From Bacteroidota bacterium (lineage in GTDB: Bacteria > Bacteroidota > Bacteroidia > 2-12-FULL-35-15): a DNA stretch of 64,000 bases. The position numbers and the translations under genes were made by a program. The notes below the pieces were generated by a model. The model did not search any database and had not been told where the DNA came from. It worked only from the letters and a program-made list of their open reading frames with translations. Of the stretch, positions 43,838-52,087 are shown piece after piece. The first letter of the stretch is position 1. Each line of letters starts with the position of its first letter. The stretch is taken from the NCBI GenBank assembly GCA_025963715.1, contig JAOQAG010000026.1, positions 16,327 through 80,326 on the forward strand, written 5' to 3'.

Positions 43838-44932
43838 CTACCTAAAATTTCTTTTTTTATTCCTCTCAAAATCTTCAAAAATAAATTCGCCAAGGCCTTG
43901 CAACGATGTGTAAAAAGCTTTGCCGTTATTTGCTTCTGTAAAGTCGTGTACAAATTCCTGTAAATACGGATCACTGGCCACCATAAATGTGGTGATCGGA
44001 ATTTTCAGGCGCCTGCAGCTTTGTGCCAGCGTCAGGCATTTGTTCATTATTTTTTGATCCAGCCCAAAGCTGTTCTTGTAATATTTTCCATGTTCTTTCA
44101 AACAAGTAGGCTTGCCGTCGGTGATCATAAAAATTTGTTTGTTGGCATTTTTGCGGCGGCGCAGTAAATCCATTGCCAGCTCCAAACCCGCAACAGTATT
44201 GGTATGATACGGCCCCACCTGCAAATACGGCAAATCTTTGGTCTCGATCTGCCAGGCATCATCACCGAATACAATAATATCGAGCGTATCTTTCGGATAC
44301 TTGCGTTTAATAAGTTCCGCCAGTGCCATCGCTACATTTTTCGCAGGAGTGATGCGGTCTTCACCATACAGGATCATGGAATGCGAAATATCGATCATGA
44401 GCACCGTGCTGGTTTGCGTTTTGTGTTCCTTTTCCGAAACTTCCAGGTCGTTTTCGGTGATCCGGAAATCGTTGATCCCGTTATTTACCTGCGCATTTTT
44501 CATGGATTCGAGCATGGAGATTTGTTCCAGAGAATCGCCAAACTGGAACGGGCGCGCATCGCTGCTCATCTCATCGCCATTGCCGGTGTATTTGGTAGCG
44601 TGGTTGCCCGATTTGCCTTTTTTTAATTTCCCGAAAATTTTCTCGAGCGCCTGCTGGCGGATCGCCTGCTCGGTTTTGGCGGTGATCACCGTACCACCCG
44701 CACCAGGATCTTCCTCACGAATATAGCCGCGGTCCTTTAATTCCTGGATAAAATCGCCGATGCCGTAATCGGGTTCGGTAAGTTTGTATTCCTTGTCCAG
44801 CTCCGTAAGCCAGCTGATGGCTTCATCAAAATCACCGCTGGTATATGTGATCAGCTGTTTGAAGATCTCAAAAAGCCTGTCGAATGGAGTTTGCTTGGGT
44901 TTATTATAGTTTGAAAATCGAAAGCCTATCAT
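43838..44932 (-). CDS. VWA-domain protein (partner of MoxR-like ATPase)
   Basis: A 364-residue soluble protein. The N-terminal 160 residues are helical and charged. The von Willebrand factor A domain begins near residue 170 with a complete MIDAS: DISHS at about 179, the Thr in HTNTVAG, and the Asp in ITDGKPT. No signal peptide or membrane segment is seen. It resembles ChlD/CoxE-type VWA proteins that pair with MoxR AAA+ ATPases, and its ATPase partner is the next gene downstream, beyond a 611-base repeat-filled gap. It starts at the ATG at 44930-44932. Confidence 0.87.
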   Translation of the reverse strand: MIGFRFSNYNKPKQTPFDRLFEIFKQLITYTSGDFDEAISWLTELDKEYKLTEPDYGIGDFIQELKDRGYIREEDPGAGGTVITAKTEQAIRQQALEKIFGKLKKGKSGNHATKYTGNGDEMSSDARPFQFGDSLEQISMLESMKNAQVNNGINDFRITENDLEVSEKEHKTQTSTVLMIDISHSMILYGEDRITPAKNVAMALAELIKRKYPKDTLDIIVFGDDAWQIETKDLPYLQVGPYHTNTVAGLELAMDLLRRRKNANKQIFMITDGKPTCLKEHGKYYKNSFGLDQKIMNKCLTLAQSCRRLKIPITTFMVASDPYLQEFVHDFTEANNGKAFYTSLQGLGEFIFEDFERNKKRNFR

Positions 44933-45039
44933 AGTTTATTAATAACACTAAAGTTACGGAAATGTTTAATCACCAAATCCAGAATTTGTAAGTAATTTAG
45001 TTACATTTGCATTCCTGTTTTTGCAGAACCTTAATACAA

Positions 45040-45113
45040 GGGGAATTAGCTCATTTGGCTAGAGCGCTTCGCTGGCAGTGAAGAGGCGACCGGTTCGAAT
45101 CCGGTATTCTCCA
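45040..45113 (+). tRNA. tRNA-Ala (GGC)
   Basis: The acceptor stem GGGGAAT pairs with ATTCTCC (one G-T) and the discriminator is A45113. The D arm is GCTC/GAGC. The anticodon stem CTTCG/TGAAG has loop CTGGCAG, giving anticodon GGC. The T arm is ACCGG-TTCGAAT-CCGGT. CCA is not encoded. A possible -7 element TACATTTG lies at 45002-45009. Confidence 0.95.
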
Positions 45114-45120
45114 TAACATG

Positions 45121-45147
45121 AACCCTGACCTGATGGTTGGGGTTTTT
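45121..45147 (+). terminator. Terminator after tRNA-Ala
   Basis: The AACCCTGACC / GGTTGGGGTT stem with loop TGAT is followed by TTTCGTTT, seven bases after the tRNA. Confidence 0.7.
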
Positions 45148-45229
45148 CGTTTCTAATTACGAAGTTCCCTTATTTCATTATCTATCGTTTTCAAAAATGT
45201 CCTGGAGGTTGAAAAGTGTCCATTGGAAT

Positions 45230-45304
45230 GTCAGAAAATTGGTTGATTATTGTACTTATTATTGTTTTTGTTACCATAGAATTTTTAATTTTAAACAATA
45301 ATAA
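45230..45304 (+). other. Possible tiny hydrophobic frame in remnant region
   Basis: An ATG-started frame of 24 residues (MSENWLIIVLIIVFVTIEF and five more) is one hydrophobic segment. The surrounding 45148-45363 is very AT-rich. It contains a direct repeat of AAATGTCC / AAGTGTCC near 45196-45222 and looks like decayed accessory DNA. Coding is doubtful. Confidence 0.2.
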
Positions 45305-45363
45305 CACATAAAATACTATCTAACAACATAGTAAACTAAATTAATAGAAATAAACCTTATTAG

Positions 45364-45622
45364 TTTATTATAAGTTTATTACATGATGCTAAAAAAATAG
45401 CAAAACACAAAGCCGATGTTTTTAGATTGACTGCAATGCTTACGCCTACCAGCAATTTTGATTTACCTCCAAGTATTTTTAACGATTTACAAGCGTTTGT
45501 CGAAGTAATAAAAAATGATTTACCAAAATAAGCAAATGTTTGACAATTTTGGTTTGCTCAATGCAAATGCAGAGGAAATTTTAAATTTATTAATTGCTAG
45601 TTTTAGTATTGAGAAAAATTAA
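45364..45622 (+). pseudogene. C-terminal remnant of an AbiEii-type nucleotidyltransferase
   Basis: Translating 45364-45531 gives a fragment with DAKKIAKHKADVFRLTAML and FNDLQAFVEVIKNDLPK. This matches the C-terminal pattern of AbiEii/AbiGii nucleotidyltransferase-like toxins (PF08843), where a D.K.IKKHKNDVFRL block is typical. After the TAA, a frame shifted by one base (45536-45622) continues with FDNFGLLNANAEEILNLL, the sort of sequence expected as the natural C-terminus. The N-terminal two thirds, including the nucleotidyltransferase GS motif, and any antitoxin gene are absent. So this is a truncated, frameshifted relic of a type IV toxin-antitoxin or abortive-infection gene beside a tRNA. 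Confidence 0.65.
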
Positions 45623-45641
45623 TAATCTTAAATAAAAACAC

Positions 45642-46451
45642 ATGCTTAATTCCCGCAATTTTATTTTCTTTCTTCTGCTTTTTTCCTCCGCTGCATTTTC
45701 TCAAGAGGACCAAAACCCGCACCGTCAACTATACAAAGCCAATAAAATAAAATCTTTAAAAATATACGATTACCGCTACAGGGATGGCGAAAAAAAAGGA
45801 AACGGAAAATTGCTTTTTAGTTATACGTATGATACCGCCGGGTCCTTAATTATTTCCGATTCCTACATTCCACGCAAGTTTCATGAGGAATATGTGTACA
45901 ACGAGCGCGGCGAAATTTCGGATGAGATCGCAGATATTTTTGGCCCCTTCCATACCTATTTTTATTACGAATACGATGCAAAAGGCCGCATGACCGAAAA
46001 ATCAAAAAGTCATGATGGTGGCAAATGGCTTTATATATACGATGATGCAGGCAATAAAGCGATCGAGAAATGGTTTTACATGGGAAACCTGGACACCAAC
46101 AGTTATTTTACCGATTATTTTGAGTACAATGATAAAAAGCAAATCACAAAAATGACCCGGCACTCGGCAGGCGGCACACTTTATTTTTATAAAACATACA
46201 CGTATGATGATGCCGGTAACTTAGTAAAAGAAACACGGTTTGAGAACAACGAAATAACCGACGTTTTTACCTATCGCTACGATGCCAATCATAACTGCAT
46301 TGAACAGGAAACATTTGACCCGAAACAGGAAAAAGCAAGCACCTGGAACAAATCGGTTTATGATGCCCGTGGGTTGGAAACCGAAGAAACAGGGCTGCTT
46401 TCATCTGAAGAGAAACCCTATTACAGGAAATATGTGTACGAGTATTATTAA
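45642..46451 (+). CDS. Exported YD-repeat-like protein
   Basis: A 269-residue protein with a signal peptide at residues 1-20 (ending AAFSQ). The rest is built of about eight YD/RHS-like beta hairpins of roughly 25 residues with the pattern Y-x-YD-x-x-G-x (for example YTYDTAGSLI, YEYDAKGRMTE, YIYDDAGNKA, YTYDDAGNLVKE, YRYDANHNC). It lacks the large shell, transmembrane and toxin parts of true RHS proteins, so it is a stand-alone repeat protein, probably periplasmic or surface-exposed. It starts 20 bases after the nucleotidyltransferase relic. Function unknown. Confidence 0.8.
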   Translation: MLNSRNFIFFLLLFSSAAFSQEDQNPHRQLYKANKIKSLKIYDYRYRDGEKKGNGKLLFSYTYDTAGSLIISDSYIPRKFHEEYVYNERGEISDEIADIFGPFHTYFYYEYDAKGRMTEKSKSHDGGKWLYIYDDAGNKAIEKWFYMGNLDTNSYFTDYFEYNDKKQITKMTRHSAGGTLYFYKTYTYDDAGNLVKETRFENNEITDVFTYRYDANHNCIEQETFDPKQEKASTWNKSVYDARGLETEETGLLSSEEKPYYRKYVYEYY

Positions 46452-46506
46452 AGATGGTTATGTTGTAGAATAATGTTGCTATGGAAAATGGAAATACTTT
46501 TCTGGT

Positions 46507-46596
46507 CTGTCATCCCGTCCGCCGCGGCGGATTGCGGGATCGGTTAATTAAATACTACTAACATTTACGGGATCCCGCAACATTGCGGGATGACAG
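46507..46596. repeat. Inverted REP-like pair with altered stems
   Basis: Elements at 46507-46543 and 46560-46596 keep the outer frame CTGTCATCCCG...CGGGAT but have different inner stems: CCGCCGCGGCGG and CCCGCAACATTGCGGG. The spacer TTAATTAAATACTACTAACA is almost the same as in the pair at 27006-27087. Confidence 0.85.
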
Positions 46597-46662
46597 TATT
46601 ATTCGTGAATATCGTAAAAAACAACATTTTATTACAACATAATATCTTAAAGATCTATAAAT

Positions 46663-46696
46663 AAAAAAGAGCAGGAATTGATCCTGCTCTTTTTGT
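46663..46696 (-). terminator. Terminator of DUF4142 gene
   Basis: The AAAAAGAGCAGGA and TCCTGCTCTTTTT arms have a short loop, with T runs on both strands, 19 bases after the DUF4142 stop. Confidence 0.8.
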
Positions 46697-46714
46697 ATAT
46701 ACAATGTTGGAAAA

Positions 46715-47278
46715 TTATTTTACAGCATCGTATGTGCTTTGTGCCATTTCTAAATGGTGTTTCAATGTTGCAATTTTACCTGCAGCCCAGGCTTTTAATT
46801 CGCCATCGGTTCCGTTATCAGCTTCTTTTTGAAAAAGATCGATCGCATCTTTGTGAGCGCTTACCATCATATCAGTATATTCTTTATCAAATTCCGCACC
46901 TTTTAATTTGGTGAGCTTATCAAATTTTTTCTGATTGTTAGCGCCCAGCTTTGCAGCCACAGTGATGCCTTTTTTAGCTGCAGCGGCTTTTAATTCTGCA
47001 TTTGCTTTTGCATGATCGGCAGACATCATGTTTGCCAGTTCTTTTACTTTTTCTGATGATGCATTTGTTTTTGCAAGCTGTGCCGCCTGAACTTCAAACA
47101 TACCATCGTCGGACGCATTTACAACATACGCTGCATCATCTTTTTTATTATCCATTTTTTCATCATTGGTTTTTTTCGCTTCTTTTTTTGCATCTTTTGA
47201 ATCTTGTTGTGCAAATGTTGCAGTAAAACTTGCAGTGCTGAATACACAGATCAATGCAAATACATTTAATTTTTTCAT
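46715..47278 (-). CDS. DUF4142 exported protein
   Basis: A 187-residue periplasmic protein. A signal peptide at residues 1-23 (ending TFAQ) is followed by a Lys/Asp-rich linker. A four-helix, ferritin-like DUF4142 domain runs from about 50 to 187, with ASDDGMFEVQAAQLA, MSADHAKANAELK and MVSAHKDAIDLFQKEA. The His and Glu positions typical of the family are present, but whether metal is bound is not known to me. DUF4142 proteins are common stress-related envelope proteins. It is a single gene with its own terminator. Confidence 0.9.
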   Translation of the reverse strand: MKKLNVFALICVFSTASFTATFAQQDSKDAKKEAKKTNDEKMDNKKDDAAYVVNASDDGMFEVQAAQLAKTNASSEKVKELANMMSADHAKANAELKAAAAKKGITVAAKLGANNQKKFDKLTKLKGAEFDKEYTDMMVSAHKDAIDLFQKEADNGTDGELKAWAAGKIATLKHHLEMAQSTYDAVK

Positions 47279-47550
47279 GGTTGCTTTTTAGATTAAGTTT
47301 ATAATACTACTGCTCTGCAAAAAAAATGTACCATCAGATTTTACCGACAAATGGGGATTTTTCTCCCATGTATGAATATGCCCATTTTGATTGGCCGTTC
47401 TCATCTGATTTTTTAACATTTTAAAACCCTCTTTTTCCCGCTTCTGCAAAACCAACATTCGATTTTCTCCTTATATTTGCCACTCATTAATTTTTTGAAA
47501 ATTTCGAATTTTTTATCTCTCTAAACGAAGATTATTTAATACAAAAAAGT

Positions 47551-49458
47551 ATGAAAAAAACAATTACAATTCTTTCGCTGCTGGGCTTTACCATCTCCAT
47601 GAATGCACAGCAGGTAATGACTCCGGAAATGCTGTTGCAACTCGGAAAAGTTAGCGGAATGGGGGTTACAAAAGATGGGAAATCGGTGATCTACAATGTG
47701 CGCACGTACAGTGTGGCCGATAATAAATCCACTAACAAACAATACAGCATCCCGGTTGCCGGTGGTACTGCTACTGTGGTGGATAATGCAGATGACCTGG
47801 TGCCGAACAGCCGCATCTCGCCTGACGGAAAACACAGCATCAGCAGCAACGATGTGAAAGTGAATAAAGTATACGGGAAAGATTTTTACCCTGAATTGAA
47901 TAAATCGGATGTGCAAATTTATGACGACCTGAGCTACCGCCACTGGGATACCTGGGAAGACGGCGCTTTCGGGCACGTGTTCATTAATACGCTGAGCGGT
48001 AAAAAAATAGTGGACAGCATGGACATTATGCCGGGCGAACCGTTTGATTGTCCGCAAAAACCATTTGGCGGCGACGAAGATTTTGTATGGAGCCCAACCG
48101 GAAAACAGGTTTTGTATGTGACCAAAAAGAAATCCGGGAAGGAATATGCACAAAGCACCAACACGGATATTTATTCGTTTGACCTGGAAACGCAAAAAAC
48201 CGCCAACCTTACGGAAGGAATGATGGGATACGATATCAAACCGTCGTTTTCTGTAAACGGCATTCTTGCTTTTTTAAGCATGAAAACGGATGGATATGAA
48301 TCGGATAAAAACGACATCATCGTGATGAACGGTGCTACAAAAATTAACCTTACCAAAGACTGGGACGGAACTGTGGATGATTACAGATGGAGCAACGATG
48401 GCAAAAGCCTTTATTTTGTTGCTGCGATCGATGGATCGGTACAATTATTTGTAGTGAATTATCCAAACGGAAAAACGCCTGTGACTGTAAAACAGATCAC
48501 TAAAGGTGATTTTGATATTCATGCAATGGTGGCGCAGGTTGGCAATGCCATGATCGTGGAACGCACGGACATGAACCATGCTGCGGAAATTTACACGGCC
48601 GATCTGACAAGCGGTGTTACCAAACAATTGAGCCATGTGAATGATGCTTTATACAGCACGATCACTATGGGTAAAATTGAAAAACGGTATGTAACGGCTA
48701 CGGACGGCCAGCAAATGCTGGTATGGGTGGTGTACCCTCCGAATTTTGATCCGGCTAAAAAATATCCGACATTATTGTATTGCCAGGGCGGGCCTCAATC
48801 TCCCTTAACGCAATTTTATTCGTTCCGCTGGAATTTCCAATTGATGGCAGCCAATGGATACATTATTGTAGCGCCTAACCGCAGAGGGATGCCGGGACAT
48901 GGTGTAAAATGGAACGAACAGATCAGCCGCGATTACGGCGGACAAAATATGAAAGATTATTTGATCTCTATCGATGAGCTTTCCAAAGAACCGTATGTGG
49001 ACAAAGCCCGTTTGGGTTGTGTTGGCGCCAGCTACGGCGGCTACTCTGTTTATTTTTTAGCAGGGATCCACGAAAAACGCTTTAAAACATTTATTGCACA
49101 CGATGGTATTTTCGACTGGAGAAGCATGTATGGAACTACGGAAGAGATCTTTTTTGTGAACCAGGATCTGGGTGGCCCGTATTGGGATGCAACCAATGTG
49201 GCGGCACAAAAAAGCTACAACCAGTTTAATCCTGTAAATTTTGTAAAAAAATGGGATACACCGATTATGATCATCCAGGGCGGAAAAGATTACCGTGTGC
49301 CGATCGAACAGGGATTGGGCGCATTCCAGGCGGCACAATTACAGGGGATCAAAAGCCGTTTGCTTTATTTCCCAACCGAAAATCACTGGGTGCTCAAAGA
49401 TCAGGATGCATTGGTATGGCAGCGTGAATTTTATAAATGGCTGAAGGAAACGTTGTAA
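47551..49458 (+). CDS. S9-family prolyl oligopeptidase-like peptidase
   Basis: A 635-residue exported serine peptidase of the S9 family (DPP IV/acylaminoacyl-peptidase type). A signal peptide at residues 1-19 (ending MNAQQ) is followed by a seven-blade beta-propeller-like region (about 25-370), then an alpha/beta-hydrolase domain. The catalytic triad is Ser in GASYGGYS (about 495), Asp in GGKDYRVP (about 578) and His in ENHWVLK (about 611). It would cleave peptides in the periplasm. A TATATTTG box at 47472-47479 may be part of its promoter. The long minus-strand frame at 47536-48195 is a shadow. Confidence 0.95.
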   Translation: MKKTITILSLLGFTISMNAQQVMTPEMLLQLGKVSGMGVTKDGKSVIYNVRTYSVADNKSTNKQYSIPVAGGTATVVDNADDLVPNSRISPDGKHSISSNDVKVNKVYGKDFYPELNKSDVQIYDDLSYRHWDTWEDGAFGHVFINTLSGKKIVDSMDIMPGEPFDCPQKPFGGDEDFVWSPTGKQVLYVTKKKSGKEYAQSTNTDIYSFDLETQKTANLTEGMMGYDIKPSFSVNGILAFLSMKTDGYESDKNDIIVMNGATKINLTKDWDGTVDDYRWSNDGKSLYFVAAIDGSVQLFVVNYPNGKTPVTVKQITKGDFDIHAMVAQVGNAMIVERTDMNHAAEIYTADLTSGVTKQLSHVNDALYSTITMGKIEKRYVTATDGQQMLVWVVYPPNFDPAKKYPTLLYCQGGPQSPLTQFYSFRWNFQLMAANGYIIVAPNRRGMPGHGVKWNEQISRDYGGQNMKDYLISIDELSKEPYVDKARLGCVGASYGGYSVYFLAGIHEKRFKTFIAHDGIFDWRSMYGTTEEIFFVNQDLGGPYWDATNVAAQKSYNQFNPVNFVKKWDTPIMIIQGGKDYRVPIEQGLGAFQAAQLQGIKSRLLYFPTENHWVLKDQDALVWQREFYKWLKETL

Positions 49459-49494
49459 AAAAGTTCAAAGTTTAATTTCAAAAGTTTAAAGTTT

Positions 49495-49637
49495 TGCTGT
49501 GCGTAGATGCTGCGTGTATTTAACCGCAGAGAACGCAAAGGAGGCGCAGAGAAAAAAGGGAGTACTGTGTGTGATAAAGAAGAACAAGCCCCATTATTTT
49601 AAACTGTAATCCCGCAATGTTGCGGGATCAGTTAATT
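49495..49637. repeat. Word-repeat array followed by a REP-like element
   Basis: The GCTGTGCGTAGATGCTGCGTG linker region (49495-49516) leads into CGCAGAG/CGCAAAGG words to about 49557. A REP-like element with stem CCCGCAATGTTGCGGG follows at 49604-49637. Confidence 0.7.
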
Positions 49638-49660
49638 AGAAAACATATTCAACATTTAGA

Positions 49661-49699
49661 AAAAAACTCCCAAACACTTATTTGTTTGGGAGTTTTTAT
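49661..49699. terminator. Bidirectional terminator
   Basis: AAAAACTCCCAAACA and its complement with flanking A and T runs lie between the S9 peptidase and the minus-strand secreted-protein operon. Confidence 0.85.
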
Positions 49700-49719
49700 T
49701 TGTGATTTTTATCCTGCTT

Positions 49720-50193
49720 TTATTCTTCCGGAGACACATTCAATATTTTATCCAGTTGCTCTGCGAGGTCGTCCGTATCGCTACAGCGGCCATCTATGAA
49801 GCGAACTGTTTTTCCCTTTGCCGTTGCTACAAATGTACTTTTGGTGGTACACATTGCCCGGTCTTTTGGCAGGTCAATTCCTTTGTAAAAAAGCTGCCTG
49901 ATCCGGTACAGTTGTCTTTTTGAGATAATCATGTGCCGGTTGTCTGCCGCATTTCCTTTTGTATAATCCAGCTGTATGTTTTTTCCTGATCTGTAGATAC
50001 AGAGCGTTGTGGTATATCCTGTAAAACAGCCGCGAACGCGAACGGTAATGTTCATGGAATCGGATTGAAAAATAGCATCCGCAATTTTTTTATCCGCAGC
50101 CGGTGTTGATCTGAGCGAATCGCTTGTTTGTGCTGCAAGATTGTTTACAACCAACAATAGTAAAACAAGAAACAAGGATTTGTTTTTGATCAT
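49720..50193 (-). CDS. Small exported protein of unknown function
   Basis: A 157-residue exported protein with a signal peptide at residues 1-21 (ending LAAQ). The mature part has four cysteines (in RGCFTG, TLCIY, AMCTT and GRCSD), suggesting two disulphides, and a compact alpha/beta composition. No family is recognised. It is the last gene of a probable minus-strand operon: it begins six bases after the VOC-protein gene and ends before a strong terminator. Confidence 0.75.
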   Translation of the reverse strand: MIKNKSLFLVLLLLVVNNLAAQTSDSLRSTPAADKKIADAIFQSDSMNITVRVRGCFTGYTTTLCIYRSGKNIQLDYTKGNAADNRHMIISKRQLYRIRQLFYKGIDLPKDRAMCTTKSTFVATAKGKTVRFIDGRCSDTDDLAEQLDKILNVSPEE

Positions 50194-50199
50194 TTTATA

Positions 50200-50625
50200 T
50201 TATTCCTGTTTTGCTGTCACGCCGCCCCACTCTTCCGGCGCCACATCCTTTATCGATTGGGAAAATGTCCAGTGATGGCCGCCAGGATCTTCTGCCGTGT
50301 ATTGCCGTTCTCCGAAAGGAAAATTCTGCGGCTCGCTTAAAATACGTGCGCCCTGTTTTACTGCATTTTTATAATGTGCATCTGCATTGTCCACGCACAT
50401 CAATACGCTTCCGCGATTGTTATTTTGCTGCTCTGTTACTACGATAGCGCCATTTCCAATTGCTAATTGCGCACGATGATCACCAACGCGCCAACGCTCT
50501 TTAAAACCAAATCTGCTGCAAAGCCATTCGATTGCTTCCGCGACATTGGTATAACCCAAAACCGGCAAAATGGTACAATCCGGCATGGTACGGTTCTTAA
50601 TTTTTTTATTTGGATCTTCCTTCAT
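50200..50625 (-). CDS. VOC-superfamily (glyoxalase/bleomycin-resistance-like) protein
   Basis: A 141-residue cytoplasmic protein with one or two beta-alpha-beta-beta-beta modules of the vicinal-oxygen-chelate fold: ILPVLGYTNVAEAIEWLCSR at the start and the typical end FGERQYTAEDPGGHHWTFSQ. Members include PhnB-like proteins, glyoxalases and drug-binding proteins; the DPGGHHW end is common in PhnB-like proteins of unknown substrate. An ATG at residue 14 (MPDCTILP) is an alternative start. Short gaps to both neighbours point to co-transcription with small exported proteins, an unusual mix. Confidence 0.85.
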   Translation of the reverse strand: MKEDPNKKIKNRTMPDCTILPVLGYTNVAEAIEWLCSRFGFKERWRVGDHRAQLAIGNGAIVVTEQQNNNRGSVLMCVDNADAHYKNAVKQGARILSEPQNFPFGERQYTAEDPGGHHWTFSQSIKDVAPEEWGGVTAKQE

Positions 50626-50639
50626 TTGAAAATCAATTT

Positions 50640-51263
50640 TTATTTTGCTTTATTGCTCAATGCAATGATGCCCTGCTTGGTTCCTTCATAAAAATTATTT
50701 TGTTTGAACTTCGGAAGGAACGCGGTTTTTATAATGTCACTTGTTTGGTCGTTGCTTAATTTTTTTTCGATACCCAGGCCGTTGCGAATCCAGATCATTC
50801 TTAATTCCTTTGAAATACCCACCAGGATCCCATTGTTTTTTACTTTTTGCCCTACTCCCCATTTATTGGCGAGCGCTAAAATCGCCTGGCTGAAATCTTT
50901 ACGGTTGGTCATGCGTTCATCCAGCGTTACCACCACAATATAAACGTCGGCCTGCTTCACAATCGCTTTGGAAAGCGAGTCCAGCGAATGGATCTCGGTT
51001 TTTGAAAAGATGCCTTCAAAATCATTGATACTACCTACCGGGGCTGGAATATTTTTTACCAGCTGTTTTGCTACAATGCTGTCGAGCATGCCGCTCTTTG
51101 CCGGTGCTCCGGAAATACTATCTTTTGTTGAAGTGTGTGTGTTCGCCGTTGAATCTGCCAGCGCTTCTTTCTGCTGATTTTCATTTGACCCGCATCCTGC
51201 TGCCAGCAAGGATAATGCGGCCATTGATAAAAAGTAAAATTGTTTTGTGATCGTTTTTGTCAT
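50640..51263 (-). CDS. TPM-domain lipoprotein
   Basis: A 207-residue predicted lipoprotein with lipobox LLAAGC (Cys near residue 24) and a Ser/Thr/Lys linker. A TPM (Psb32/MOLO-1) domain runs from about 75 to 200, with VGSINDFEGIFSKTEIHSLD, VYIVVVTLDE, WGVGQKVKNNGILVGISKE and RMIWIRNGLGIEKKL. TPM proteins sit in membranes and include the photosystem repair factor Psb32; the bacterial role is unclear. Gaps of 14 and 19 bases to its neighbours support an operon. Confidence 0.88.
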   Translation of the reverse strand: MTKTITKQFYFLSMAALSLLAAGCGSNENQQKEALADSTANTHTSTKDSISGAPAKSGMLDSIVAKQLVKNIPAPVGSINDFEGIFSKTEIHSLDSLSKAIVKQADVYIVVVTLDERMTNRKDFSQAILALANKWGVGQKVKNNGILVGISKELRMIWIRNGLGIEKKLSNDQTSDIIKTAFLPKFKQNNFYEGTKQGIIALSNKAK

Positions 51264-51282
51264 TTGTTTTTATTCTAAAAGA

Positions 51283-51684
51283 TTAATCTAATTTTTTTGC
51301 ATCCACTACCCACCAGTTATTTGTCAGTTTATATTTCTCCAGTTTTTTTTCGTTCAGGATCATCCAATCAAACGAAGCGGGATTTTTATCTGCTACTTTC
51401 AGCTCGTATACTTTTCCGGTTTCAAAAAAATTATTTTTATAAAATTCGGGGCAGGTAAAGATCACTCCAATATTTTTTGCTGTATACAACGCATCCGGAA
51501 AGCTGATGATCTCCATTTCAACAACGGTAGCAAATGCAAATGTGCCGCAGTATGGGGGCAAATCAACGGTGTCAATGATCTTTGCTTTTAAATAATACTG
51601 CTTCCCTTTTGTTGTATCCGATTGCGTTTGGGCCGACAATCCTGCAAAAGAAAACACAAGTAACAATGTGATAACTGCTCTCAT
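51283..51684 (-). CDS. Small exported protein of unknown function
   Basis: A 133-residue exported protein with a signal peptide at residues 1-18 (ending GLSAQ). The mature part is beta-rich, with two cysteines (PPYCGTF and FTCPEF). No family is recognised. It is followed 19 bases later by the TPM lipoprotein gene on the same strand. Its ATG directly abuts the stop of a possible tiny membrane peptide upstream. Confidence 0.72.
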   Translation of the reverse strand: MRAVITLLLVFSFAGLSAQTQSDTTKGKQYYLKAKIIDTVDLPPYCGTFAFATVVEMEIISFPDALYTAKNIGVIFTCPEFYKNNFFETGKVYELKVADKNPASFDWMILNEKKLEKYKLTNNWWVVDAKKLD

Positions 51685-51789
51685 TTATTCAGCGATTTTT
51701 TTCTTTCTGTTTAAAATTGTCCCCACAATTCCAATGATGATCAGCACAATGGTTACTGCTTTAAAAATGTGTTTGTAAGTGTATCTCAA
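51685..51789 (-). CDS. Possible 34-residue membrane peptide (TTG start)
   Basis: On the minus strand a frame from TTG at 51787-51789 gives one hydrophobic helix (AVTIVLIIIGIVGTIL) followed by NRKKKIAE, and stops directly against the ATG of the next gene. The composition is that of a real small membrane protein, but no ATG exists, and the TTG lies inside a TATATTTG sequence that could be a promoter element. Confidence 0.3.
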   Translation of the reverse strand: MRYTYKHIFKAVTIVLIIIGIVGTILNRKKKIAE

Positions 51790-51950
51790 ATATAATCAAA
51801 ATTGTTGGGGGAATTTTAGCACAAAGGCACGAAGATCAATACTGTGGTTTCATGTAAAAAATAATCACATCAACACAAAGGCATATTAAACAGTAAATCA
51901 GTGACTCTGCAAATTCAAGCGGATAGTTACTCAGATTCCAAAAAAACGCA

Positions 51951-52082
51951 TTAATCGCATACCTTAAAAGAAAATTTACTGGAACCCAATTCCATTGTTG
52001 CAACGCCCGTATTTGTTGATGGATTGGAACTGCAGGAGATTAATACAAGTGCAATGGCGAGTGCCAGAAAAATTTGTTTCAT
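51951..52082 (-). CDS. Small putative lipoprotein (43 residues)
   Basis: ATG at 52080-52082, stop TAA at 51951-51953. Residues 1-17 form a lipoprotein signal (MKQIFLALAIALVLISC, lipobox LISC) with Ser-Ser-Asn after the Cys, followed by a Ser/Thr/Asn-rich mature part of about 27 residues. It begins five bases after the stop of the exported protein at 52088-53053, so it is probably co-transcribed. Too short for a family call; a lysis-protein-like or entericidin-like role cannot be excluded. Confidence 0.6.
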   Translation of the reverse strand: MKQIFLALAIALVLISCSSNPSTNTGVATMELGSSKFSFKVCD

Positions 52083-52087
52083 GTTTT

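Noticed and set aside
41748..44932. Magnesium- or cobalt-chelatase for tetrapyrrole synthesis
   Set aside because: The large chelatase subunit and any tetrapyrrole pathway genes are missing here; MoxR/VWA pairs without them are common.
45040..45622. Active integrative element at tRNA-Ala
   Set aside because: No integrase, no second attachment copy of the tRNA end and only a truncated, frameshifted gene are present; it is treated as a relic.
47536..48195. Minus-strand frame of 219 codons
   Set aside because: Antisense to the signal peptide and propeller of the S9 peptidase, which is clearly the real gene.
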